Below are positions 8,428-16,826 of a stretch of DNA of 64,000 nucleotides, one piece after another. The stretch's first letter is position 1; every line of letters starts with the position of its first letter. Both the position numbers and the translations under genes were made by a program. Below the pieces are notes generated by a model. That model had not been told where the DNA came from, did not search any database, and worked only from the letters and a program-made list of their open reading frames with translations. The DNA comes from Rhodococcus oryzae (lineage in GTDB: Bacteria > Actinomycetota > Actinomycetes > Mycobacteriales > Mycobacteriaceae). Location: contig NZ_SUMD01000002.1 in the NCBI RefSeq assembly GCF_005049235.1, positions 62,001-126,000 of the forward strand, written 5' to 3'.

Positions 8428-9186
8428 CTAGCGCGACAACCGCAAGACAGCTCGCTGCAGGAGATCGTCGTCATTGCCGCCACGCCACGACACAACTTCG
8501 ACCGGAACGGCATGGTCCATACTGTTGAACTCCATGGCCCAGGGCGGCACCGTCGTGTCCGAAATCGCGAGAATCGGCTGGCCACTTCTTGCGGCCTCTT
8601 CCGCGATGAGCTCGAGGTCGACCAGGCTCCAGAGGTGGTGAAGTACTTCGACATCAATATCGTGGCCATTCACGACCAACTGGAAGTCGGGCCTTCGACC
8701 CCTGTCCCAGACAGGTTCCCTCAGCACGGACTTCTGGCCGAAGATCCGATCAAGCGCCTCGCCGACTCTCTGTGCGTAGCGGACCTCTCGTACAAATGGT
8801 CGGTGCTCCACAGAAGGGTCGATCATGATTGCGACGTCGACTAGCGCTTCGACGTCCCTTTCTGGCTGGCCCGCGGCCCGGACTGCCTCCGCCTTGTCGA
8901 CAACTTCATTGGCTGCGCGTAGGTCGAACTCGGCAACCTGGTCGCCTGACCCGATTCGCTTCAGCGCGGTTCCTTGGATTCCAATCAGGAGGAAGGCAAC
9001 CCCGGCGACGAGAAGGGCGGCGGTACCGGCCTGATTGTCAGTGACGAAGACCGCGACGCCGCCTGCCACACTGCCCGTCACGCCGGCGAGCGCGGCGGCC
9101 GTCCGTTCCCAGCGATTGAGGGGCGCCGGGTCACCAGCGGACCTCGGCTTGATCTGGCCGGCGTTCGGCTCAACTGGCGCAGTCAC
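8428..9186 (-). CDS. Membrane-anchored protein with a possible restriction-endonuclease-like domain
   Basis: A 252-residue protein. Residues about 25-68 form two closely spaced membrane helices ('TAAALAGVTGSVAGGVAVFV' and 'AALLVAGVAFLLIGIQG'). The soluble C-terminal part contains 'RPDFQLVVNGHDIDVEVLHH', which resembles the Asp...Glu-x core of PD-(D/E)xK nucleases, although the usual lysine is replaced by valine. It follows the GTPase genes on the same strand. An ATG at 9312 is in frame, but that extension would run through a perfect 10-base inverted repeat (9271-9300), so the GTG at 9186, preceded by AAGGGA, is preferred. The nuclease idea is tentative; it could be a structural membrane partner. 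Confidence 0.6.
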   Translation of the reverse strand: MTAPVEPNAGQIKPRSAGDPAPLNRWERTAAALAGVTGSVAGGVAVFVTDNQAGTAALLVAGVAFLLIGIQGTALKRIGSGDQVAEFDLRAANEVVDKAEAVRAAGQPERDVEALVDVAIMIDPSVEHRPFVREVRYAQRVGEALDRIFGQKSVLREPVWDRGRRPDFQLVVNGHDIDVEVLHHLWSLVDLELIAEEAARSGQPILAISDTTVPPWAMEFNSMDHAVPVEVVSWRGGNDDDLLQRAVLRLSR

Positions 9187-9270
9187 CCCTCGTCGATTCC
9201 CTTCTTGCGCAAGCCGACCGGGCCACCAGACATCCTGAGTTCCCCATGAGCCGAGAATCCCCAACCCTAC

Positions 9271-9300
9271 ATTGGGCGGTTGGCCATATCCGCCCAATGG
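9271..9300. promoter_or_regulatory. Perfect inverted repeat inside the GTPase operon
   Basis: CATTGGGCGG (9271-9280), ten-base spacer, CCGCCCAATG (9291-9300), between the GTPase stop (9327) and the next gene. It could be an attenuator, an RNA-processing site or a partial terminator that sets the ratio of GTPase to membrane protein. Confidence 0.5.
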
Positions 9301-9326
9301 CCGAATGGCCACCCGCCGGCGACGAG

Positions 9327-10949
9327 CTAATGCTCCTGCGCCGACACCGCTCCTTTCAACGTCAGGCTTTTGCCCTCCGCGATGGAATCCTGCATCTGTC
9401 CGACGAGTCGGCTAAGGCTGTCATGGAGAGCAACCTGGTTGGCGGTTTCCACATCGACAACCTCCCTTACGTCGTCAACGAATGGCTGCCAGATAGCGTT
9501 TGCGCGCGCTGTGCAGTCATCGACGAACTGTTGAAGGTCTCCCCTCGCCACCGGCATGCCGTTGCCTTGCGTGGCACGATCTGCTGAGCGGTCGTCCACC
9601 CATTTCGCGATGTGTACCGCCAGAGGAAGTGCGGCTTCTGCCACCCCGATGTGTCGGGTCAGTCCACCCACAGCCTTGGCACTACCTGCAGCCTTGGTCG
9701 TCAGAACTTTTGCAGACCCTGAACTCTGGCCGTCCGCAGCCTTGAGAACGCCGATCAGCATCTTGCCGACCTGTTCCATATGGGGAGCGAACTGCTCCCT
9801 CGGCTCGTTCACAGTGGGCTCCGGCTCCGCGTCAACTGATGCGACGAGGGAAGCGAAGCCTTCCCACGACGGCCGTGCTCGCTCACGACCGCCGGCCTTG
9901 GTGATTGACTGGGTCAGCCGCTGGAGGCGTGCCTCGTGCTTCGTGAACCACTGTTCGAGTTGCCGCCGGATCTCGCCCTGCACGTCCCCGGTGTACGAGC
10001 CCAACTCGGATTGCCGTACCACCTCCTCGACAAGGCCGGCGAGGCTGGCCCGGGCGGCGCGGTCGAGGGCGTCCAGTTCGGCTTCCCAACCGTCACGCCT
10101 CGCTGTGCCGGTAGCCGCGATCTCGGCACTGGACCGGTACTCCGCCAATTGTCCTTGTAGCTCGTTGAGGACAGCGTCCAAGGCGGCGCCCCAGTACCGG
10201 CGACCGGCTGCGCCTCGTAGCTCAGCCACGGATGCGCTGGAGATCGCGTAAACGGCCTCCGTGAGATCTCGCATTCCGTCCCAGTCCCGGTAGGCGTCCC
10301 ATTCCCCGCGATCGATGTCGGTGTCAGGACCCGCGGTCTGGAAAGGATCCTGCGCGACAACGAAAACCGGAACGTCTGCGCCCAACTCGAATACCTCGCG
10401 GAGCTCCCTCACCTTCCGAGCACTCAACTCGCGGTACTCGTCGAGGTCGTACTCCGGGTTCACACCGGCCTCGTCGAAACGTGAGATGACAAACCACAAC
10501 GATCCCGGCGGCCATCCCTCGGCCACGACTCTCTGAAGCACATCCCGCTCGGCGGTTGCCAACTGTGGTGTCAGTACCGCGATACCGATGTCGGTGAGCC
10601 CCACTGCCGACATTGCGCGCTGCGAGTTGTTCTGACCACGAACGTCGGATGCGCCGACAACGAATCCCGGGGTGTCACGGATGATGTAGCCGTCGGTATC
10701 GACCTCGTTGACTTCGAAGGTTTCGTGGCGGGCACTGATGGTGAGCCAATCTGGAACCGCCCTTCCCGAGTCGACAAGCAATCTGCGCAGCAAGGAACTC
10801 TTGCCCGCGTCGTAGGAGCCGAACAGTGTCACCACCGGGCGGACCGACGTCCCGAACGTCGCCCATTCCTTGGCATACTGCTCGGCCAACGACCCACCCG
10901 GAAGCCGTTCCAGCCAGTCCCGCACAGCATCAACATCAACCACGGTCAC
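9327..10949 (-). CDS. Dynamin-like GTPase (single G domain)
   Basis: A 540-residue GTPase. The P-loop is GSYDAGKS (residues 44-51), G3 is DTPG (92-95), and 'SRFD' (156-159) stands where NKxD is expected. After the G domain comes a long helical region with coiled-coil character, then a weakly hydrophobic segment 'AEAALPLAVHIAKWVDD' near residue 450. This is the layout of bacterial dynamin-like proteins (BDLPs), which form pairs and remodel or tether membranes; activity here is inferred. Its start overlaps the stop of the larger GTPase gene as ATGA, so the two are translated together. The weak G4 motif and pairing with a two-domain partner suggest hetero-oligomer formation. Confidence 0.78.
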   Translation of the reverse strand: MTVVDVDAVRDWLERLPGGSLAEQYAKEWATFGTSVRPVVTLFGSYDAGKSSLLRRLLVDSGRAVPDWLTISARHETFEVNEVDTDGYIIRDTPGFVVGASDVRGQNNSQRAMSAVGLTDIGIAVLTPQLATAERDVLQRVVAEGWPPGSLWFVISRFDEAGVNPEYDLDEYRELSARKVRELREVFELGADVPVFVVAQDPFQTAGPDTDIDRGEWDAYRDWDGMRDLTEAVYAISSASVAELRGAAGRRYWGAALDAVLNELQGQLAEYRSSAEIAATGTARRDGWEAELDALDRAARASLAGLVEEVVRQSELGSYTGDVQGEIRRQLEQWFTKHEARLQRLTQSITKAGGRERARPSWEGFASLVASVDAEPEPTVNEPREQFAPHMEQVGKMLIGVLKAADGQSSGSAKVLTTKAAGSAKAVGGLTRHIGVAEAALPLAVHIAKWVDDRSADRATQGNGMPVARGDLQQFVDDCTARANAIWQPFVDDVREVVDVETANQVALHDSLSRLVGQMQDSIAEGKSLTLKGAVSAQEH

Positions 10950-13900
10950 TCCTGACTCCCTTGCGCTTCCACCATCTCGCCTGCCGAGACAAGCAGAGAA
11001 CCAACAACTTCCATCCGGGAGGCCAATTCATCGACAGCCTGCCGCGTTGCGCTCGCGTGACCCAGTTGATCAGCAAGCAGCGACTCGAGCTCCGTTTTTC
11101 TCTGTTCGAGGTAGCTCAGCGGACCGTCGATGTCATCGCCCTGCACAATCGTGTCGATCAGAACTGCTGAATACTCGTCAACGGCTTGGGCCGCCGCGAC
11201 CTGTGCATCCTTGTGCTCACTGGACTTGCGGGCGTCGTTGGCCATCACTGCCACATCCACCGCAGCGCCGACAACTGCGAGTACGTTCGCAACCTTGGCG
11301 ACCTTCGCCCCGCCTTTCACTGCACCCCACGGCTTGAACTTGTGGTTGAACAGTTTACCGATCGCATACACGGCGTCCCTGTTCCCGAAGGCCTTCACAA
11401 GTGGTGCTGCAGCTGCTGCCACCTGGCCCGCGCCTTCTGCCACGTCCTCGTACAGGGCGCCGCCGTCGACCTGGAACTCCTCGGCGATTCCATGGGACAA
11501 CTGGAAGTCCGCCTCTCGACGCTCGCGATCAATCGCGGATACGTGCTCGCTCTGCCACTCGTCCAAGCTCCTCTTCGCTTCTTTGAGGTACCTGCTCAGT
11601 GCGTCCGTGAGCTCTGGTTCTTCGAACCAGGACACGACGAGTTGCTCCAGTGCCTCACTGTCGTTTCGGTCCATCTCGTAGATCCTGGCTTTCGCGCTCG
11701 ACCCGTGACTGTCAATGATCTGGCGGGCCTCCTCTCGGAGCGATGCGCCGAGGACTGTTGCGTCATCAAGTGCTGCCTGCACAGCCGCAATGATCGGTTC
11801 CAGGACCCGCAACTCCTCCGCCGCGGCGGCGTTCTTCCGGTGCAGTCGCACTCGGTGCCGGATGAGTCCGGTGACCGCAGTGTCGAATGCAGCGGCGACA
11901 GTTGCCGAGGCCAACTGGACGTCGGGCAGGTTTGCCATCGTCTCCGTCAGTGCTGCGACACCGTCCCACAGCCTGTTCTCTGCAAAGTCCTGCGGTTCAA
12001 CCGCCGCGTCGCTTCCGATGAGGCCGAACGGGTCCCCCGACAGGCAGTGGATCCTGTCACTGTCGATCTCGATGGATCGACCGGAGAAGGCTGCCCGAAG
12101 CTCGTCGCGCTTACGGTCCTGCATATTGACGTACGCGTCAGATGCGGTAATCGGATCCACGCCGAGTTCGTCACATCGATTGACGAGGAAAATCATCCGC
12201 CCACCCTTGGCGGCAATGGTGTCCGAGCCACGTGCGATCAGTTCCAGCAGGCTGGTATTCCCGACCAACAGATTTATGTGGACGACGACGAACACGAGTG
12301 CCGACTCGACGACCGCCTCCAGCGCCTGCGCGTCGTGGTCGGCATGCCCGCTCTGCAACCCAGGGGTGTCCACGAGGTCGAAACGAGGGAACTCGTGCCG
12401 GTGTGCGGCGTCGGTCGCTGGCACAGCTCGGATGTCGAGCGGCGCATTCGTGTGCTGACCGTTTTCGACGAGGATTCGGCGGATCAGCGACGACTTGCCG
12501 GAGTTGTAGTCACCGAGGACCACCAGTGTCGGATTCATCCGAGAGACCCGCGAAAATTCGTGCGCAACTTCGAGAATCGACGGATCACGCATGGCAGCGT
12601 CCTCGAGCTCTTCCCGCCATGAACGAATACGCTCTACGCGTGGTGTGTTCCACGCACCCGCGATTGCGCGTTGCAGCCTGCTCTTGTCGTGGCCGTGGCG
12701 CCCCATGTACATCGCTTGGACGGCGGAATCGATCTCTGCCGGTCTGTGTTCGGTTTCCGCGGTCGCGAGCCAGCCCTCCCCGAGCAGCGCTCCAGTCAAC
12801 GCTGCGGGGGTGTCGGCCAATCGGCGCTGCGCCCGGTGCAGGACATCTGCCACCGCGGGTGTGCCCTCGATCGAGTTCGCTCCGGCTTGCACCTTGCCGA
12901 TCAGTTGCTCGATCCTGCGGGACGCCTCGCGCAATTCGATTGCACCGCGTAGCGATTCCCGAACCCCGCCGGCCAGAAGCTCCCATCCCGCATCCCGACT
13001 CGCAGCTACGACGAAGTCTTCACGATCGTCGAACGTTTGGTCGACGGCACGGTTAGTATCTGCGATCGCTTGGGCTCTCGCCTTGCGTGTTCGCTCGTCT
13101 GCCTGATCACTCATTCGCTTGCCGAAGAACTGCTGCACCTGACCAGCAATTCCGACGCCCACGACCGCCACTCCAACAGCCCAACCGACAGGGTTCCAGA
13201 GGTTCATGATGACAGGTACGGCGAGGACCCCGAGTCCGACAGCGATACCTCCGCCCTGAACCACCTTGCCGAGCCCACCATTGCCTTCTGCGCCGAGGAT
13301 CGAGGCCGCGCGAGCGCTGGCGGATGGGCTGTGGGTGTGATCGTGCTCAACCGCAACCTTGAGTTCGCGCTTCAGAAACGTGCCGCGGTCCGCCCAGATC
13401 GTCTGTTCGACGGCAGCGACTGCGTCCTCGTCGAAAACGGCCTCCTTGAACTCAGAATCGTCGATCGACTTGCCCTCGTCGAAGGCACTCTGAATCAACT
13501 CGTCCGCCGCCGCGCGCGCGTTGCGCCTGCAAACCGCCAGGTGTGACGAGGTGATGTAGCGGACGTAGCGGCAGAGACTGCCCTGCGCCTTGGAGGTGTA
13601 CGGCCGGCCCCGCGATGCCTCGGAGAGGGCGACGAGATCCTCGTCGGCGTCGTACAACCACTTCGCTCGCTCGTCACCCTCTGGGTAACCCAGCACCGCG
13701 AACAGCGACTCGATGTTGCGCTCGAGTGCATCGGCTTCGCGTTCGATATCGACCGCGAGACTTTCCAGATCGGTGACCGTGCGTTGATACCGCCCGCGGA
13801 TGTCCTCGCGGAGCGCGGCCAGGCGAAGCTCCGCACCACCTTCCGTGATGGAGGCTGCGAGCAACTGCTCGAGGGTCCCGAAGTTGGACCAGCGCGCGAG

Positions 13901-14719
13901 GTACTCGACCCCGAACGCATCACGTTCGTGGAGAAACTCCTTCTGGGCAGGCCCATGGAACGGTGTCGTGGCACGCGCGAACAATGCCCGCCTGCTGTGG
14001 ATCGCGACGACCGGGGTGTCCGGCAGGCCGATCTGCGCCAGCTCGGTCCGGATGTTGTCCGTGTGCTGGCGAACCGATTCGGACAGGGTCTTGCGACGAG
14101 TCTCGGGAACCGTGGCGGGATGCCGCCAGCGTGGGTTGCGAACATTGAGCACCGCCACCACCGGCTTCCCGTGGTCCCGGATCCACGCGGCGATCTTCTC
14201 GAACTCCATTGCCTGCTGGCTCTGGTTGTCGAAGCACAGCAACACTATGTCGGCGATCTCGACGGCCCGGCGGGCCTTGGACTCGAGATCGTGGCGGCTC
14301 TCTGTGCGACCCCACCCGTTGATGCCTGGGGTGTCGTAGAGCCGGCAGCCACGCCACTCAACGCGGTGGACGTCGGTGGTCCAGTCGCTGACACCGGGCG
14401 ACACGAACTCGCCGTCGAGCTGGCCGAACGCCGACAGCAGGGTGCTCTTCCCGACCCCGGTCCGCCCGAAGAACGCGATGTTGAACGATCCGAGCGAGTC
14501 ACGCTCGCGGTCGAGGTGGCGTCGAAGGTCTCGTGGTAAACCCCGAGCGAGATCGTCGAGCTTTGCGACCAACGGCGACACCGGCTGCGGGCATGCCGCC
14601 ACCCCGGCGAAGGCACTGACGAGACCGTCGACGACGTCATCCAACCGGGACAGTTCCGCTCGTCCCTGTTCAACCGCAGTACAGACTGCAGCCTCGAGTG
14701 ACACCACGTCCGGGGTCAT
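10946..14719 (-). CDS. Double dynamin-like GTPase (two G domains in one chain)
   Basis: A 1,257-residue protein with two complete GTPase domains. Domain 1: P-loop GRTGVGKS (85-92), DTPG (129-132), NVRN in place of NKxD (192-195). Domain 2: P-loop GDYNSGKS (736-743), DTPG (784-787), NRCD (847-850). Between them are long helices and a hydrophobic stretch at about 486-525 ('GIAVGLGVLAVPVIMNL', then 'VGWAVGVAVVGVGIAG') that could enter a membrane; a second, weaker one lies near 1,160. Fused dimers of this kind are known among bacterial dynamins. The ATG at 14719 is chosen for its AGGGAGGG ribosome site; further upstream lies a helicase remnant in another frame. First gene of the operon running down to 7810. 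Confidence 0.8.
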   Translation of the reverse strand: MTPDVVSLEAAVCTAVEQGRAELSRLDDVVDGLVSAFAGVAACPQPVSPLVAKLDDLARGLPRDLRRHLDRERDSLGSFNIAFFGRTGVGKSTLLSAFGQLDGEFVSPGVSDWTTDVHRVEWRGCRLYDTPGINGWGRTESRHDLESKARRAVEIADIVLLCFDNQSQQAMEFEKIAAWIRDHGKPVVAVLNVRNPRWRHPATVPETRRKTLSESVRQHTDNIRTELAQIGLPDTPVVAIHSRRALFARATTPFHGPAQKEFLHERDAFGVEYLARWSNFGTLEQLLAASITEGGAELRLAALREDIRGRYQRTVTDLESLAVDIEREADALERNIESLFAVLGYPEGDERAKWLYDADEDLVALSEASRGRPYTSKAQGSLCRYVRYITSSHLAVCRRNARAAADELIQSAFDEGKSIDDSEFKEAVFDEDAVAAVEQTIWADRGTFLKRELKVAVEHDHTHSPSASARAASILGAEGNGGLGKVVQGGGIAVGLGVLAVPVIMNLWNPVGWAVGVAVVGVGIAGQVQQFFGKRMSDQADERTRKARAQAIADTNRAVDQTFDDREDFVVAASRDAGWELLAGGVRESLRGAIELREASRRIEQLIGKVQAGANSIEGTPAVADVLHRAQRRLADTPAALTGALLGEGWLATAETEHRPAEIDSAVQAMYMGRHGHDKSRLQRAIAGAWNTPRVERIRSWREELEDAAMRDPSILEVAHEFSRVSRMNPTLVVLGDYNSGKSSLIRRILVENGQHTNAPLDIRAVPATDAAHRHEFPRFDLVDTPGLQSGHADHDAQALEAVVESALVFVVVHINLLVGNTSLLELIARGSDTIAAKGGRMIFLVNRCDELGVDPITASDAYVNMQDRKRDELRAAFSGRSIEIDSDRIHCLSGDPFGLIGSDAAVEPQDFAENRLWDGVAALTETMANLPDVQLASATVAAAFDTAVTGLIRHRVRLHRKNAAAAEELRVLEPIIAAVQAALDDATVLGASLREEARQIIDSHGSSAKARIYEMDRNDSEALEQLVVSWFEEPELTDALSRYLKEAKRSLDEWQSEHVSAIDRERREADFQLSHGIAEEFQVDGGALYEDVAEGAGQVAAAAAPLVKAFGNRDAVYAIGKLFNHKFKPWGAVKGGAKVAKVANVLAVVGAAVDVAVMANDARKSSEHKDAQVAAAQAVDEYSAVLIDTIVQGDDIDGPLSYLEQRKTELESLLADQLGHASATRQAVDELASRMEVVGSLLVSAGEMVEAQGSQE

Positions 14720-14871
14720 GCAACCATCCCTCCCTGTCGGCCGATGTGCGCACTCACCTGTGCTGCCGCAATATGCCATGCCACTCTGACATGGACACCG
14801 ACATTGCCCGTGCGGAGGTGCCGCTGAACCTGACCTACTAGGACAGCACGGCACGTGGGCCCGGCAGCAGG

Positions 14872-14951
14872 TCACTCTGCGCCCGTGTACACCACCAGTT
14901 CGTCCCGCGCCCGCGTCGCGGCCACGTACAGCAACGACCGCTCGCGGCGCA
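14872..14951 (-). pseudogene. C-terminal remnant of a UvrD/PcrA-type helicase
   Basis: Read on the minus strand, these bases encode LRRERSLLYVAATRARDELV, then five residues and a stop. This is helicase motif VI of superfamily 1A (UvrD/PcrA/Rep), where 'LLYVAATRAR' is nearly invariant, plus the natural C-terminus. The open frame ends at the edge of palindromic element B (14952). The remaining helicase is absent, so an upstream gene was cut at the element. The fragment has no start of its own. Confidence 0.75.
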
Positions 14952-15000
14952 GGGGACTGCCCCCAGATCAGTTGATTCGCCACCAAACCGGGGCAGCCCC
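14952..15000. repeat. Palindromic element B (complete)
   Basis: GGGGACTGCCCCC at the left and CGGGGCAGCCCC at the right, with AGATCAGTTGATTCGCCACC and AAAC between. It lies exactly at the break of the helicase remnant. Its inner sequence is the best bridge between the left-half copy F (CCCAGAT) and the right-half copies C and D (CCAAAC). Confidence 0.65.
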
Positions 15001-15098
15001 AAAGTTCATGACCTGCGCTGACTGCGCCCGGATACCCAATGTCCGCTGCATAGACTTGCTGCAGGGGTGGCTTTCACAACTTGGCACGAGGAGATCCG

Positions 15099-15852
15099 AT
15101 GGCTGCGACAACAAGGCGCGGCACCGGCCACGAGGGGCCGGCTGCCCGCCGCGTGCAACTGCATCTTGTCGCCGAGCTCACCGAGGACGACGCGGACGCC
15201 GTCCGTGCCACCGCCGATCTGTCACCCGAACAGACTGGCCGCCTGATTGAGCGGTTGATCGCGAACCACAAGATCACCCTGGCTCCGGCGCCGGCACAGA
15301 CACCCGACAACGGATCCGACGCACTGCTGCCCGCGTTGACCAAACTGCTCGCCGAGGCCAACCCCGATGAGGTCGCGCGGGTCGCAGCCGCCGTGACCAC
15401 CGACGACGATCTCGACGCCGCAGCGTGGGGCCCGGCTCCCAGCTAGGCCGAGGCTCTCGAGGCCGTCATAGGAGACCTCCACGACCAGTACGCTGCCCGC
15501 CAGGCCCTCGCGGACAGTGGCCTGACCTGCAAGCAAGCGGCAGCCCTGCTCGGGGTGCGGGAACAGGTGATCACCGCGAAGATCGACGAGGGCAAGCTGA
15601 TCGGAATCAAGCGTGGCCGCGAGTGGCGACTGCCGGCGTGGCAGTTCGTCCCCGACAACGCTGCCGGCATCGTCCCCGGTCTGGACGCGCTGCAGAAGGT
15701 GTTCCCCGGCGGCCCGGTCAGCCTGTCGGCGTGGATGGCCACCCCCAGCGCCGAGTTCGACGGACGAACCAACCCCCCTGCAGGATGTGCTCGCGCACGG
15801 CCCCGACCGGGTGATCGCCCACGCCGCACGCCTCACGGCCGCTGCAGGGTGA
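15099..15852 (+). pseudogene. Broken HTH/antitoxin-like gene (in-frame stop plus frameshift)
   Basis: One reading frame runs from ATG 15099 (GAGGAG upstream) through an in-frame TAG at 15444-15446 and on to about 15770, where a run of six Cs shifts the frame. Removing one C restores a continuous protein ending 'DVLAHGPDRVIAHAARLTAA'. The first part is an acidic helical domain. After the TAG comes an excisionase-like helix-turn-helix ('TCKQAAALLGVREQVITAKI'), and the end resembles the toxin-binding tail of Xre/MbcA/ParS antitoxins ('WMATPSAEFDGRT..PLQDVL'). No RES-type toxin is adjacent. Either a decayed gene or, for the C-run, a sequencing slip; the TAG argues for decay. Confidence 0.6.
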
Positions 15853-15862
15853 AATCCCTCGG

Positions 15863-15899
15863 CGCCCAAAAGCTCGTCAACCAAACCTGGGCAGCCCCC
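15863..15899. repeat. Palindromic element C (right half)
   Basis: GTCAACCAAACCTGGGCAGC and CCCC match the right half of the family, directly downstream of the broken HTH gene's final stop. A short GCCCA/TGGGC stem replaces the lost left arm. Confidence 0.5.
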
Positions 15900-16037
15900 G
15901 TCTACTCCTCGACCCCTGGACGGGGCGGCTCCGGATTAGTTCCTCGGCGGTGAGGTCACCACCCCTAGCCAGTGACACAGAAGATGCTTGTGTTCGGCTC
16001 GACGTGCCGCTGCGCCCCGGACCTGCGGGGACGTTCC

Positions 16038-16466
16038 CTACTTCCTGAACGTGTCCAGGAGTTGATTGGTGCGCTGGTGAGTCCAGGTCTTCCACCCGTT
16101 TACGTCATGTCCCACGCACGCCTTCAACGCGCCGGAGGGGGAGAAGTAGGTGTTTCCGTTGACCTGAATCCATCCGTCGTTGGTCACTGTGCCGCGAAAG
16201 CTTTCACCGTTGCGCTTGATGTAGATCAGGATGTCGTTCGGCTTGATCTTTCCGGAAGTGATGAACGGCATCAGCTCTCCGGTCCGGTTATGCAGCCTCG
16301 GGGCGGGACGGGGAACTGTCGAGTCCGACGGGCCTCCATCCGGCGGCGTCTCCTGCTTCGACCCGAGCAGCTTCCTGCGTAGAACCGAGTTGGGCGTATC
16401 TACAAACGGCACGGCCAACTGCTGCAGCAGCGCGAACACTTCGTCGTCGACCTCGATCTTGTGCAT
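16038..16466 (-). CDS. Small protein: SeqA-like N-terminus plus RAMA-like domain
   Basis: A 142-residue protein. Its first 30 residues ('MHKIEVDDEVFALLQQLA', then 'DTPNSVLRRKLLG') resemble the dimerising ribbon-helix-helix end of SeqA. After a Pro-rich linker, the C-terminal ~75 residues ('ESFRGTVTNDGWIQVNG', 'SPSGALKACVGHDVNGWKTW') match the pattern of RAMA domains, which are found with restriction and methyltransferase genes and may sense modified DNA. The start at 16466 is set by AAGGGG upstream. The A/T-rich promoter has repeated TTAAG motifs (16488-16516), possible self-binding sites. A modified-DNA reader in a defence island is a reasonable inference; function unproven. Confidence 0.65.
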   Translation of the reverse strand: MHKIEVDDEVFALLQQLAVPFVDTPNSVLRRKLLGSKQETPPDGGPSDSTVPRPAPRLHNRTGELMPFITSGKIKPNDILIYIKRNGESFRGTVTNDGWIQVNGNTYFSPSGALKACVGHDVNGWKTWTHQRTNQLLDTFRK

Positions 16467-16487
16467 GACCCACCCCTTCACGAGCAC

Positions 16488-16516
16488 TGCTTAAGAACTT
16501 AAGTAATACAGTGTTT
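16488..16516. promoter_or_regulatory. TTAAG repeat operator candidate
   Basis: TTAAG (16488-16492), ACTTAAGT (16494-16501) and TTTAAG (16511-16516) form overlapping dyads in an unusually A/T-rich patch just upstream of the SeqA/RAMA-like gene. Beyond it, 16517-16826 holds no recognisable gene; one minus-strand frame ending at 16515 could be a decayed coding remnant. Confidence 0.4.
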
Positions 16517-16826
16517 AAGTTTTCAAGTCAACGGCCAGTTGCGGTGCGAGCCCCGCCTGCCGGACGGTCCAGGCCGACTCGATCAACGGCATCTCACCGT
16601 TCACGTACACCTGCGGGTGCCGGTCGACCGCGGCCCAACCCGGATCGACATTCCCGCCGGCACTTGGGCCAACATGGTTGTGATCTCGACCCTTCCCAGC
16701 GCCCTCGTGGTATCGAGCTACGTGTGGGTCGCTCCGTAGCCATATCGCGGGCACGCCCCTGGTACCGGCGAGACTCACAGGCGCCCGCCAGGGACACCGT
16801 GCAATCGGTTCGAGGAAGATGCTCCT

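Noticed and set aside
14720-14986. Extending the large GTPase N-terminus to 14986
   Set aside because: The extension crosses the UvrD remnant in another frame and element B, and the AGGGAGGG site favours ATG 14719.
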